From positions 1 to 53,060 of the forward strand of contig CAJUPG010000004.1 of assembly GCA_910588455.1 (NCBI GenBank): a DNA stretch of 53,060 nucleotides, in the 5' to 3' direction. This document shows positions 24,145-33,141 of this stretch, in pieces. How positions within the stretch are numbered: position 1 is the first letter of the stretch; each line of letters starts with the position of its first letter. The position numbers and the translations under genes are program-made. The stretch comes from an uncultured Oscillospiraceae bacterium. Its GTDB lineage: Bacteria > Bacillota > Clostridia > Oscillospirales > Oscillospiraceae. Below the pieces are notes generated by a model. It did not search any database. It saw only the letters and a program-made list of their open reading frames with translations, and was not told where the DNA came from.

Positions 24145-26267
24145 GAGGCCACCACCTTCCGCGGCGAGCTGTCAGTCCGGGGGGATGTGATGTTGCCGAT
24201 GGCCTGAATCTGCACATCGTTGGTGATCTCGTTAAAGGACAGCACATACAGGCTGGGATAGAACTGGGCCAGCATACGGCTCAGGTATACGCGGATAATC
24301 TGGCTTGTGAGCACAATGGGGGTCTGGGACAGGTCGCTGAACTTCTTCATCTGGTCCCCCAGCTGGCTTACGATGTGCTGCATCAGGTCCGGCCCCATAG
24401 CCAGGTAGATGCCCTGCTCGTTTTTGGTGAGAGAGGCGATAATCCGCTTCTCCACATCCGCGTCCAGGGTGACCACCCGCAGCTGTCCGTGCTCGCAGAA
24501 CCGGCGGGTGATGGTGCGGCTGAGGGCGGTGCGCACGTTCTCGGTCACCATATCCAGGTCCCGGGTAGCGGCGCTGGCGTCGGCGGCCACCTCTACAATG
24601 GTGGCCAGGTCCCGGATGGGGACCCCCTCTTTCAGCAGGTTGCGCAATATCTTCTCAAAGCTGGCGTAGCTGAGAACATTGGGGAATACCTCCTCCACCA
24701 GCTCCGGGGCGCTCTTTTTCAGGTTTTCCACCAACTGCATGGTCTCCGCCCGGGTAAGCAGCTCATAGGAATGCCGCTTGATTACCTCGGACAAGTGGGT
24801 CTGCATTACCGACAGGGGGTCAATGACGGTATAGCCGTAAATTTCGGCCATCTCCTTATTCTCCGGCAGAATCCACCGGGAGGGGATGCCATAGGCGGGC
24901 TCCACCGTCTCAATGCCGTCGATCTCGCCCATGGGGTTAGTGGGCTCCAGGGCCAGGTAGTAATCCACCAAAATCTCGCCCCGGGCCACCTCTTCTCCCT
25001 TGATGCGCACCACATATTGGTTGGTACCCAGAGCGGAGGAGTCATGCAGCCGGATGGAGGGGATTACGAAGCCCATATCCTGGGCATACTGCCGGCGGAA
25101 AATGACAATTCGGCTTATGAGCTTGCCGCCGCTGTTCTCGTCCACCAAAGGAATCAGGCTGTAGCCAAACTCCATCTCAATGGGCTCCACTGTCAGCAGG
25201 GCGTAGACGTTGTTCACATCTTTGTAGTAGTCAGACTCGCTGGGCGGGGCAGCCGCGGTCAATTCGGCCTGGGCCTCCTCCTCCGACTGCTGAACCAGCT
25301 CCTCGGCCTCCTTCCGCTCCAGCCTGCCGCTCATCAGATAGCCGGCCGCCGACAGACCCACACCTACCACCAGCAGGGGAGCGGTGGGGGTCCCGGGAAT
25401 CAGGCCCATGAGAACAAGCACGATGCCGGAGGTGAGGATGGCCCGGGGCTGATTGGCGAACTGGGCCACCACGTCGGCGTTCAGGCTGCCATCCGACACA
25501 GACCGGGTGACGATCATGCCGGTGGCGGTGGAGATCATCAGCGAAGGCAGCTGGGACACCAGGCCGTCACCGATGGTAGCGATCGAGTAGGTCTGGGCCA
25601 CCGTGCCCAGGTCGCCCACGCCATTGATCGACCCAATAATGATACCGCCAATCAGGTTGACGGCTGTGATAATCAGGGACATGGTGGCGTCGCCCTTGAC
25701 GATCTTGGTGGCACCGTCCATGGCGCCGTAGAAATCGGCCTCCCGCTGGATCTTGTCCCGGCGGAGCCGGGCCTGCTGCTCGTCAATGAGGCCGGAGGAC
25801 AGGTCCGCGTCGATGGCCATCTGCTTGCCGGGCATAGCGTCCAGGGTGAACCGGGCCGCCACCTCGGCCACGCGCTCCGCACCCTTGGTGATAACGATGA
25901 ATTGCATCAGCACAATGATAATAAAGATGATAATACCCAGAACAATATTCCCCTGGGTAATCAAATTACCAAAGGTCTGAATGACCGGCGTACCGGGGGC
26001 GCTGCTGCCGCCGTCAAAGCCCAGGATGGCCCGGGTGGTGGACACGTTCAGTCCCAGCCGGAACAGCGTGGTAATCAGCAGCAGAGAAGGGAAAATCGAA
26101 AACTCCAGCGCGTCGGAGATGGTCATCGTAATCAGCAGAATCACGATGGAAATAGAGATGTTTGTAATGATCAGGATGTCAAGGAATGTTTCATGCAGGG
26201 GAATGACCAGGAACAAAACGATGACCACTACCATAAGCGCTATGCTGTTTTGAAAAATACGCCGCAT
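24141..26267 (-). CDS. flhA: Flagellar export gate protein FlhA
   Basis: A 708-residue integral membrane protein with about eight N-terminal helices (to residue 320) and a large cytosolic domain. Typical stretches are FRLGLNVSTTRAIL, MPGKQMAIDADL and DEQQARLRRDKIQREADF in the conserved FHIPEP loop, and LLTRAETMQLVENLKK in the cytosolic part. FlhA uses ion flow to energise export and docks chaperone-substrate pairs. It follows flhB by 27 bp. Confidence 0.97.
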   Translation of the reverse strand: MRRIFQNSIALMVVVIVLFLVIPLHETFLDILIITNISISIVILLITMTISDALEFSIFPSLLLITTLFRLGLNVSTTRAILGFDGGSSAPGTPVIQTFGNLITQGNIVLGIIIFIIIVLMQFIVITKGAERVAEVAARFTLDAMPGKQMAIDADLSSGLIDEQQARLRRDKIQREADFYGAMDGATKIVKGDATMSLIITAVNLIGGIIIGSINGVGDLGTVAQTYSIATIGDGLVSQLPSLMISTATGMIVTRSVSDGSLNADVVAQFANQPRAILTSGIVLVLMGLIPGTPTAPLLVVGVGLSAAGYLMSGRLERKEAEELVQQSEEEAQAELTAAAPPSESDYYKDVNNVYALLTVEPIEMEFGYSLIPLVDENSGGKLISRIVIFRRQYAQDMGFVIPSIRLHDSSALGTNQYVVRIKGEEVARGEILVDYYLALEPTNPMGEIDGIETVEPAYGIPSRWILPENKEMAEIYGYTVIDPLSVMQTHLSEVIKRHSYELLTRAETMQLVENLKKSAPELVEEVFPNVLSYASFEKILRNLLKEGVPIRDLATIVEVAADASAATRDLDMVTENVRTALSRTITRRFCEHGQLRVVTLDADVEKRIIASLTKNEQGIYLAMGPDLMQHIVSQLGDQMKKFSDLSQTPIVLTSQIIRVYLSRMLAQFYPSLYVLSFNEITNDVQIQAIGNITSPRTDSSPRKVVAS

Positions 26268-26294
26268 GGTGTCATCCTTTCCTTCAAGTTTGGC

Positions 26295-27377
26295 TTACAG
26301 CGGTTGACTCTTCGGAGCCGGCTTTTTATCCAGCTTCAAGATATAGACCAGCACTTCCGCCACCGGGCCGTACAGGTCCGGGGGAATTTCCCAGTTGACC
26401 TCCGCCTGGGCGTAGAGGGCCCGGGCCAGGGGAACATTCTCCATCACGGCCACGCTGCTCTCCTCCGCAACCTTCACGATGCGCAGGGCCAATTCGTCCA
26501 TACCCTTAGCCAGCACAATCGGGGCGTTGTCCTCCTCCGGGTGATAGCGCAGGGCCACAGCGTAGTGGGTGGGGTTTCGGATCACCACGTCCGCCTTGGG
26601 CACCTGCTGCATCATCCGGGACATGGCCATCTTTCTCTGGTTCTCTTTAATCTTGCTCTTTATTTTGGGGTCGCCTTCCGTCTGCTTATACTCCTCTTTG
26701 ATCTCTTCCTTGGACATCTTCAGCTGACGCTCAAAGTCCCACCACTGATAGAGGTAGTCAAAGAAAGCCAGGACCAAAAACGCCAGGGCGATCTGCATAA
26801 CCAGATTAAAGGCGTCCTGAAACAGAATTTGACAGGTCTGGGTCAGCTCCATATCCAAAAACCGCCCAAAACTGCCCAGCATTCCCACGAAATACAGATA
26901 AATGATGTAGAGCAGAATCCCGATTTTTAAGATATTTTTCAGGGCCTCTACCAAGCTGCGCAGAGAAAACAGCCGCTTGATCCCCTGCAGGGGGTTGAGC
27001 TTACTCAGCTTGGGCTTGATGGGTTCTGTGGTTACCAGCAGCTTGGTCTGATAAAAGGTGATGGACACCGCCAGAAGAATACTCAGCGCCGCCAGCGGCC
27101 CCACACAGTATACCACAACCTGCAGTCCCCGCAGAATAATCTGGGGCAGAATATTCTCCAGCAGATTGGAGTCACCCAGAGTGATCAGATCCAGACAGTA
27201 GTAGAAAAAGCCGCTCAAATGCCCGATAATCCAGTCGGACAGCACCCAAAGGGTGAGTGCAGCACCAAACAGCGTCGCTACCGGAACGGCGTCCCGGCTC
27301 ATGAGAACGTTGCCTTTTTTTCGTTCGTCTCTTCGCTTTTTCGGTGTTGCCTTTTCGGTTTTGGACTCCCCGGGCAT
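26295..27377 (-). CDS. flhB: Flagellar export switch protein FlhB
   Basis: A 360-residue membrane protein of standard length with four helices and a cytosolic C-terminal domain. The self-cleavage motif NPTH is at residues 268-271. Cleavage switches export from hook to filament substrates, together with FliK (36850-38016). The N-terminus is Lys/Arg-rich as usual. The ATG follows an AAGGGGGG ribosome binding site. Confidence 0.97.
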   Translation of the reverse strand: MPGESKTEKATPKKRRDERKKGNVLMSRDAVPVATLFGAALTLWVLSDWIIGHLSGFFYYCLDLITLGDSNLLENILPQIILRGLQVVVYCVGPLAALSILLAVSITFYQTKLLVTTEPIKPKLSKLNPLQGIKRLFSLRSLVEALKNILKIGILLYIIYLYFVGMLGSFGRFLDMELTQTCQILFQDAFNLVMQIALAFLVLAFFDYLYQWWDFERQLKMSKEEIKEEYKQTEGDPKIKSKIKENQRKMAMSRMMQQVPKADVVIRNPTHYAVALRYHPEEDNAPIVLAKGMDELALRIVKVAEESSVAVMENVPLARALYAQAEVNWEIPPDLYGPVAEVLVYILKLDKKPAPKSQPL

Positions 27378-27410
27378 TGGCTCAATCCCCCCTTTGCCCT
27401 ATCGAAAGGG

Positions 27411-28178
27411 TCAGCCGCCGGCCAGGGCCAGCAGCCTTTGCAGCTCCGCCAGCATCTGATTCTCCGCAGCCAGCAGAAACTCGCTTATGGGAGCCATCAG
27501 GACCAGCAGCAGGAGCAGGCCGAGAATCACCTTCAACTCAATGTTGATGGCGAACACGTTGATTTGGGGGATTACCTTCATTAAAATCCCCATTCCGATC
27601 TGGCCCAGTACCTCCGCCATCAAAATGGGCATACACAGCTTCACGCCCAGTACGCTGCACGCGGCGAACAGCTCCACCATCACACTGGCCAGGTGGGGCG
27701 GGAGCCGGACAGCTCCAAAAGGCACCAGCTCTCCGGAGGTAAGCAGAATCCGGAACAGTGTATGGTGTCCGTTCGCGGCGAAAAACAGCAGAATCATCAG
27801 GGCGTTGAGGATATGCGCGGTAACCGTGATGGAGCTCTGGCTGCCCGGGTCATAGGTACTGCCCATGGACATACCCATCTGCACATCTACCATTCCGCCT
27901 GCCAACAGGGGAATATAGAGGAAAATATTGACTGCCAGACCCAGTATATAGCCCAGGACAAATTCCAGCAACAGCCGCAGCGCCAGCTCCAGCAGGGTGG
28001 CAGGCATAGCCACGCCCCCGCTCCAGATACTGAACACCGTCACAGACAGCACCATAATTATCCCTGCCTGGACCACGCCGGGCGTACCCCGGCGTCCAAT
28101 CAGAGGGTTTAGGACCACAAAGCCCGTCATCCGCATATTAATCAGGAGAAAGAGGGTCAACGCCTCCCAGTTCAGCAT
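27411..28178 (-). CDS. fliR: Flagellar export protein FliR
   Basis: A 255-residue protein with about six membrane helices (NMRMTGFVVLNPLIGRR near the start is typical). It forms the export pore with FliP and FliQ. It lies between fliQ and flhB, the conserved order. Confidence 0.95.
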   Translation of the reverse strand: MLNWEALTLFLLINMRMTGFVVLNPLIGRRGTPGVVQAGIIMVLSVTVFSIWSGGVAMPATLLELALRLLLEFVLGYILGLAVNIFLYIPLLAGGMVDVQMGMSMGSTYDPGSQSSITVTAHILNALMILLFFAANGHHTLFRILLTSGELVPFGAVRLPPHLASVMVELFAACSVLGVKLCMPILMAEVLGQIGMGILMKVIPQINVFAINIELKVILGLLLLLVLMAPISEFLLAAENQMLAELQRLLALAGG

Positions 28179-28194
28179 GGTATCGTCTCCCTGC

Positions 28195-28455
28195 CTACGC
28201 CTGAATCAAGGCGTACAGGCTCTCAGCGTACTCAATCAGCTTATCCATCATCCAGCCGCCGTTCAGCAGCAGAATACTTACCACAACAGTCAGCTTGAAC
28301 ACAAAGGAGAGCGTCTGCTCATGGATCTGGGTCACGGCCTGAAAAACCGCCAGCACAATGCCCACAAACATACTCAGCAGCAGCATCGGTGCGGCGATCT
28401 GAATGACCACCCACATTCCCTCCCGCAGTACGTCGGTAATCAGAGAGGTATCCAT
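28195..28455 (-). CDS. fliQ: Flagellar export protein FliQ
   Basis: An 86-residue protein with two membrane helices (MWVVIQIAAPMLLLSMFVGIV and a second near residues 52-72) joined by QAVTQIHEQTLSFV, the FliQ hallmark. Part of the FliPQR core; 11 bp after fliP. Confidence 0.96.
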   Translation of the reverse strand: MDTSLITDVLREGMWVVIQIAAPMLLLSMFVGIVLAVFQAVTQIHEQTLSFVFKLTVVVSILLLNGGWMMDKLIEYAESLYALIQA

Positions 28456-28466
28456 CTCGGCTCCTT

Positions 28467-29141
28467 TCAGTGTACGCTCTTGACCAGCGTAGTAAACACC
28501 AATTCCCAGCCATTGAGCAGGATAAAGAACAACAGCTTGAAGGGGGTGGAGATCATTGCCGGAGGCAGCATAATCATACCCATGGACATCAAGGTGGAGG
28601 ACACCACCACATCAATGAGCATGAAGGGTAGATAGACCAGGAACCCGATGGTAAATGCCTCCTTCAGCTCACTGGTCACGAAAGCGGGCATAATCACCCG
28701 CAGGGGCAGCTGCACCCTTTGCTGGAGATCTGTCAGATCCTCCGGCGCGGTAACGCCTGCCAGAGAGCAGTAGATGCTCACGGCGGAGGGGTCGCTGTTG
28801 CGTGCCATAAACTCCTTCAGGGGCACCTGAGCGGTATCGAAAAACTCCTCCATGCCCAGTTCCCCCTCTGCATAAGGCACATACGCCTCCGCATAGATCC
28901 GCGAGAGGGTAGGGTTCATCACGAAAAAGGTCAAAATCAGGGCCATACCGACCAGGATCATGTTGGGCGGGGTCTGCTGGGTGCCCATGGCAGTACGCAG
29001 GAAGGAGAGAGAGATAATGAACTTCCCGAAGCTGGTCATCATGATAATCAGGGAGGGCAGGATGGACAGAAGTCCCATAAAGAGAATAATCTCCAGACTC
29101 TGCACCTGATCTCCATTGACATTGATGATTGCGTCCGTCAA
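28467..29141 (-). CDS. fliP: Flagellar export protein FliP
   Basis: A 224-residue protein with four membrane helices and the FliP signatures RTAMGTQQTPPN and the C-terminal IDVVVSSTLMSMGMIMLPP. It nucleates the FliPQR pore. The start is TTG, with GGGAGGG upstream. It is shorter than the roughly 245-residue enterobacterial form because a cleaved signal peptide seems absent. Confidence 0.96.
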   Translation of the reverse strand: MTDAIINVNGDQVQSLEIILFMGLLSILPSLIIMMTSFGKFIISLSFLRTAMGTQQTPPNMILVGMALILTFFVMNPTLSRIYAEAYVPYAEGELGMEEFFDTAQVPLKEFMARNSDPSAVSIYCSLAGVTAPEDLTDLQQRVQLPLRVIMPAFVTSELKEAFTIGFLVYLPFMLIDVVVSSTLMSMGMIMLPPAMISTPFKLLFFILLNGWELVFTTLVKSVH

Positions 29142-29155
29142 GCTGTTCCCTCCCT

Positions 29156-29527
29156 TCAGTCCTTCTTTTTCTGCGAAATTTTCTGGAACAGCTGCTGAAA
29201 TCCCTCACCAGGCCCAGGCCGCACCCCTCCCTCTGTTGGGGCTGGGTGCTCCCAGGCTGCCCCCTCCTCCGGGGACAGCTCTGCCAGCAGGCTCACCCCG
29301 GAGGGGGCGGCGCCCACCAGAAAATAGCGTTTGTTTGCCCGCACCACCAGCATCGACTGGTCCCGGCCCAGGCTGATCCGATCCAGGACCCGCAGGTTCT
29401 GGCTTCCCATACCGGGGAGCGTCCCCAGTCCTCTGCCGGCCCAGCGGGTGAAATAGTACGCGCCCGCCAGAATGCCGGCCATAACGGCCAGAATTCCAAG
29501 CAGAGAAAGCAGGTCCTCTGGCCGCAT
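29156..29527 (-). CDS. fliO: Flagellar export accessory protein FliO
   Basis: A 123-residue protein with one N-terminal membrane helix (about residues 5-26), a small beta-rich domain (LRVLDRISLGRDQSMLVVRA) and a Gly/Pro-rich tail ending in a Lys cluster. FliO helps assemble FliP. It starts 3 bp after the cheY stop, and its position before fliP is conserved. Confidence 0.9.
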   Translation of the reverse strand: MRPEDLLSLLGILAVMAGILAGAYYFTRWAGRGLGTLPGMGSQNLRVLDRISLGRDQSMLVVRANKRYFLVGAAPSGVSLLAELSPEEGAAWEHPAPTEGGVRPGPGEGFQQLFQKISQKKKD

Positions 29528-29530
29528 GGG

Positions 29531-29896
29531 TCAGGGCTCTCCCACGATGGAGGTAACAGTCTTAAGCACGCGCTCGGGCTTGAAGGGCTTTACGATAAAG
29601 TCCTTTGCGCCGGAGCGAATGGCGTCAATGACCATGGTCTCCTGTCCCATCGCGGAGCACATCACCACATTTGCGTTGGCGTCAAAGCCCCGGATGGCTT
29701 TCAGCGCCTCCAGGCCGTCCATGTTGGGCATGGTAATGTCCATCAGCACCAGGTCGGGCTTGAGCTCCTTGTACTTCTCAAACGCATCCGCGCCGTCTAC
29801 TGCCTCATGCAAATCGGTGTAACCAGCCTTGCTCAAGGCGTCCTTGATCACTTTGCGCATAAAAGCGGCATCGTCAACCATCATAATCTTAGCCAT
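29531..29896 (-). CDS. cheY: Chemotaxis response regulator CheY
   Basis: A 121-residue single receiver. The acid pocket is Asp8/Asp9, the phosphoacceptor Asp53 (LVLMDITMPNMDG), with Ser81 and Lys103 in IVKPF. CheY-P binds FliM and FliY in the C ring. It is placed between fliY and fliO, as in Bacillus. CheA, its kinase, is not in the window. Confidence 0.96.
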   Translation of the reverse strand: MAKIMMVDDAAFMRKVIKDALSKAGYTDLHEAVDGADAFEKYKELKPDLVLMDITMPNMDGLEALKAIRGFDANANVVMCSAMGQETMVIDAIRSGAKDFIVKPFKPERVLKTVTSIVGEP

Positions 29897-29927
29897 GATT
29901 ATCCATCCTTTACCTAAAAATATTTAT

Positions 29928-31277
29928 TTAAAATTGTGTCAGCTCGTTAATATCGGGCTTTTGCAGGATCTCTGTGATACGAATGCCAAAATTATCCTCA
30001 ATGACCACCACGTCGCCCCGGGCCACGCACTGTCCATTAACAAACAGGTCCACCTGATCGCCGGCCAGCTTATCCAACACCACCAGCGAGCCCTTCGAGA
30101 AGGACAGAATATCCTGCACCTTCCGGCGGGTCCGTCCAATCTCCACCGAAACCTCCAGCGGAACCGACATAATCAGGTCCAAATTGGAGCGCTGCTCTTC
30201 GTTGAGCTTGCTCTCCGGGGAGAGTTCCTGCATCTTGGCCGGTTTGGCGTCGATGCGCTTGGGCTCCGGCTGGGGGGGATAGGGATAAGGCGGATAGGGA
30301 TAGGGCGGATAGGGGTAAGGATACTGGGGCATTTGCCCTGCCGGGGACATCTGCGGCATGGGGGGCATCTGCGGCGGTGCGGCAGTGGCGGCGGGAGCCG
30401 CCGGGGCTGGCGCTGCCGGCGCGGGGGCGGGAGCCGCCGGTGCGTCCGGCACTCCTCCGGCTAGCATCCGCTCGATTTCCTCCTGGCTCATCACTCCGCC
30501 GCCGCCTGCGGGAGCCGGCGCCGGGGCAGGAGCCGCCGGGGCGTCCGGCACCCCTCCGGCCAGCATCCGCTCAATCTCCTCCTGGCTCATCACCCCGCCG
30601 CTGGAGGGCTCCGGTGCCGGTGCCGGGGCCGGAGCGGCAGGGGCGGGGGCCGGGGCCGGAGCGGCCGCCCCCTCCTCCTCAATCTCCAGGCCGAAGCCCG
30701 CCACCAGTTCCTTGGCCAGCTCCACGGACATTACGTTCATGAATTCACTTTCCAGGATTCCCTCAATTTTCAACTGGAAACGAACCACAACAATGGGGCC
30801 ATGGGCCGCCGGGAAGTGCTCCTGCTTAAACGCTTCCAGGTCGGTCAGCTCAAAGGACTCCGGGGTGGAGATATTTACCATCCGTCCCAGGAAGTCCGAC
30901 AGGGCGGTGGAGGCCGAACCCATCATTTGGTTCATAACCTCACACACCACGCTGACGCTTAACTCGTCCAACTGGAATTCTTCGTCCGGCGTCTCCGAGC
31001 CCAGCAGGATGTCCACCATGGCTTTCACGTCGCTGCGTTTGAGCATCATGACGTTACTGCCCTCCAGGCCGGAGACATACTTAATCTCAACGCCAATCGC
31101 CGGGTCCACATCTCCCAGCTCAAAATCCTCCGCATTGACGACGCTTACCGTGGGGGTGGTGATGTCCACCCGGTGATCCAGCATATTGGAAACGGCGGTG
31201 GCAGAGGAGCCAAGGCTGATATTCATAATCTCGCCGATGGCGTCGATCAGCACTGGGCTTAAAACATTTTGTTCCAT
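29928..31277 (-). CDS. fliY: Flagellar switch protein FliY (CheC-like plus FliN domains)
   Basis: A 449-residue switch protein. Residues 1-200 are CheC-like, with both phosphatase sites present (D12-E16-N19 and S109-E113-N116). Residues 200-345 are a long Ala-Pro and Tyr-Pro linker with two copies of MSQEEIERMLAGG (starting at 230 and 263). Residues 360-445 are the FliN/SpoA domain (LEVSVEIGRTRRKVQDIL). FliY forms the lower C ring and dephosphorylates CheY-P. In B. subtilis the CheY-binding peptide is at the N-terminus; here it is internal and doubled. Confidence 0.95.
   Translation of the reverse strand: MEQNVLSPVLIDAIGEIMNISLGSSATAVSNMLDHRVDITTPTVSVVNAEDFELGDVDPAIGVEIKYVSGLEGSNVMMLKRSDVKAMVDILLGSETPDEEFQLDELSVSVVCEVMNQMMGSASTALSDFLGRMVNISTPESFELTDLEAFKQEHFPAAHGPIVVVRFQLKIEGILESEFMNVMSVELAKELVAGFGLEIEEEGAAAPAPAPAPAAPAPAPAPEPSSGGVMSQEEIERMLAGGVPDAPAAPAPAPAPAGGGGVMSQEEIERMLAGGVPDAPAAPAPAPAAPAPAAPAATAAPPQMPPMPQMSPAGQMPQYPYPYPPYPYPPYPYPPQPEPKRIDAKPAKMQELSPESKLNEEQRSNLDLIMSVPLEVSVEIGRTRRKVQDILSFSKGSLVVLDKLAGDQVDLFVNGQCVARGDVVVIEDNFGIRITEILQKPDINELTQF
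30272..30323. repeat. Tyr-Pro short tandem repeat inside fliY
   Basis: Near-identical 15-18-base units encode a run of alternating YPYPP blocks (residues 319-336). It is prone to copy-number change. Confidence 0.7.
30431..30602. repeat. 99-bp tandem duplication inside fliY
   Basis: Two copies, 99 bases apart, encode SQEEIERMLAGGVPDAPAAP. They are diverged at synonymous positions (for example CTCGATTTCC versus CTCAATCTCC), so the duplication is old or kept at protein level. Confidence 0.85.
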
Positions 31278-31295
31278 CCGATATCTGCTCCTTCT

Positions 31296-32288
31296 CTACG
31301 CCTTGATGTAGGTTTCCCCGACCTTGACGGTCATCTGTTTGTTATATACCCCCATTTTGCCGTCAAACCATCGCCGGCCGCCGATGTTCAGGTATACAAC
31401 CGAATCCTTTGGCCGCTTGATGTCCACCACATCGCCCACATTCAAATGGTAAATGTCACTGAGCAGCAGGTGGGTACGGGCCAGCTCGGCCACAATCTCC
31501 AGCTCGGATTCCCGCAGGTTGTCGAAGATCTCCTCCGATTTGTCCTCACCGGTGACCCGGCGGCTGGAGCTCTTGGCAATCTCCGTAAATATATTGGCCA
31601 GCATATTGCCCGGCAGGCAAACGCTCAGCCGGCCGGTGATGTTGGGGAACTTCACCGTGAGGCCCACAATGACCACTGTCTCGTCAAAGCCGATCAGCTG
31701 CACCAGCGTGGGATTCACCTCTGTGCGCACATATTCAAATTGCAGGGAGATATAATTTTCCCAGCTGCTGCCCAGGGGGCTGACCAGGTCCCGGATAATG
31801 TTTTCGTACATCTGCAATTCCAGGTCGGTCATGTTGTAGTTGGAGGGCAGCTGGGGGTCCGGCTCTCCTTCGCCGCCCATCAGGCGGTCCAGCATACTCA
31901 GCGTCACCGGCGTATCCAAATGAAACAGGATCGGAGTTTCCTCCTGCAATTCCGCCAGGTTGATATCCGCCAGACTCAGTACATCGCTCTCCGTCAGGGC
32001 GTTGGAGAACTCGTGGTAGCGCTGCTCCTCCACCGACTCTACCTCAATCTCACAGTTGGCGTGGAGCAATCCGTTGATCCGGGAGTTAATGACCCGGCTG
32101 TAGCTCTCAAAAATACTGTTGAGCATCTTCAGGCGGTCGGTGGTAAACTTCCGGGGACTGTAAAAGTCGTATTTGCGGTATTTCTTTTCCTGTTTTTCCT
32201 TGGACGAATCCGCATCCAGGTCCATTTCTCCACTGCGCGCTGCGGCGAGAAGAGCATCTATCTGGCTTTGTGATAATACTTCAGGCAT
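31296..32288 (-). CDS. fliM: Flagellar switch protein FliM
   Basis: A 330-residue C-ring protein. The N-terminal CheY-P-binding peptide LSQSQIDALL is at residues 5-14; the middle CheC-like domain and C-terminal SpoA domain follow (VGDVVDIKRPKDSVVYLNIGG). It lies directly after motB; fliL, usual between them, is missing. Confidence 0.97.
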   Translation of the reverse strand: MPEVLSQSQIDALLAAARSGEMDLDADSSKEKQEKKYRKYDFYSPRKFTTDRLKMLNSIFESYSRVINSRINGLLHANCEIEVESVEEQRYHEFSNALTESDVLSLADINLAELQEETPILFHLDTPVTLSMLDRLMGGEGEPDPQLPSNYNMTDLELQMYENIIRDLVSPLGSSWENYISLQFEYVRTEVNPTLVQLIGFDETVVIVGLTVKFPNITGRLSVCLPGNMLANIFTEIAKSSSRRVTGEDKSEEIFDNLRESELEIVAELARTHLLLSDIYHLNVGDVVDIKRPKDSVVYLNIGGRRWFDGKMGVYNKQMTVKVGETYIKA

Positions 32289-32316
32289 TGCGTAAAGCCC
32301 CTCTCGTTCCTAAAAT

Positions 32317-33135
32317 TTACTCGGTGGTAAGGCCCCAACCTTCCCGGATCTCTTCCCGGGCCTGGTCCACCACGACCTCATATTCCTGAAGGCCGCTTTG
32401 CAGCTTCTCCTCCAGCGACGTGCCGGTGACCATAATCTCCACCCGGCGGTTATGGGCCTTGCCCTCAGCGGTCTCGTTGGTGTCGATGGGCCGCCACTCG
32501 CCGTAGCCCACAGTGATGATCTTCGCGCCATCCAGCCCCGCATCCGTCAGGAACGCGCCCGCTTGGGCGGCCCGACCGGCGGACAGGGTGCGGTCAATTA
32601 CGGGTCTGTTGGGCTCTGTGGCGATTTCACGGGCGGTATGGCCCATAATCCGGATCTCCTGGATGTACTCCTGGGCGTTCAGGAACAGGGGGGCCACCTC
32701 CCGCAGCACCTCCTTGCCCTCCTCCAGCAAAACGGAGCTGTTCGGGCCGAAGAACACCGCGTCCCGGAAGGTGAGGAACACATAGCCCTCTCCCTGGGTA
32801 ACCGCAACGCTGCTGGACAGATCGTTTTCGCTGATATAATCCTGGAGCGCCAGATACATATCATTGAGAATCTCTTCCATCTCGTCCTCAGTGGGAGCGT
32901 CGCCAGGGCCGCCGCCGCTGCTGTTGTTGCCCTCCGGGCCCTGGGGAATGCTTTGTTCCGGAATCGCTGTAACGTTGGGGTTAAAGCTCATGACGATCAT
33001 CTGCCACTTTTTTTCGTCGATGGTAGACATCGAGTACAGCAGCACGAAGAAGCACAGCAGCAAGGTAACCATGTCGCCGTAGGTATCCATCCAGTTGGCG
33101 CCGCCTTCTCCGCCTTTCTTCTTTTTAATATTCAT
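32317..33135 (-). CDS. motB: Stator protein MotB
   Basis: A 272-residue protein with one membrane helix (about residues 18-38) bearing the ion-binding Asp21 in TYGDMVTLLLCFFVLL, a linker, and a C-terminal OmpA-like peptidoglycan-binding domain (IRIMGHTA, then NRRVEIMVTG). Together with MotA it forms the torque generator. Whether it uses H+ or Na+ cannot be decided. It starts 6 bp after motA. Confidence 0.96.
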   Translation of the reverse strand: MNIKKKKGGEGGANWMDTYGDMVTLLLCFFVLLYSMSTIDEKKWQMIVMSFNPNVTAIPEQSIPQGPEGNNSSGGGPGDAPTEDEMEEILNDMYLALQDYISENDLSSSVAVTQGEGYVFLTFRDAVFFGPNSSVLLEEGKEVLREVAPLFLNAQEYIQEIRIMGHTAREIATEPNRPVIDRTLSAGRAAQAGAFLTDAGLDGAKIITVGYGEWRPIDTNETAEGKAHNRRVEIMVTGTSLEEKLQSGLQEYEVVVDQAREEIREGWGLTTE

Positions 33136-33141
33136 GATTCC

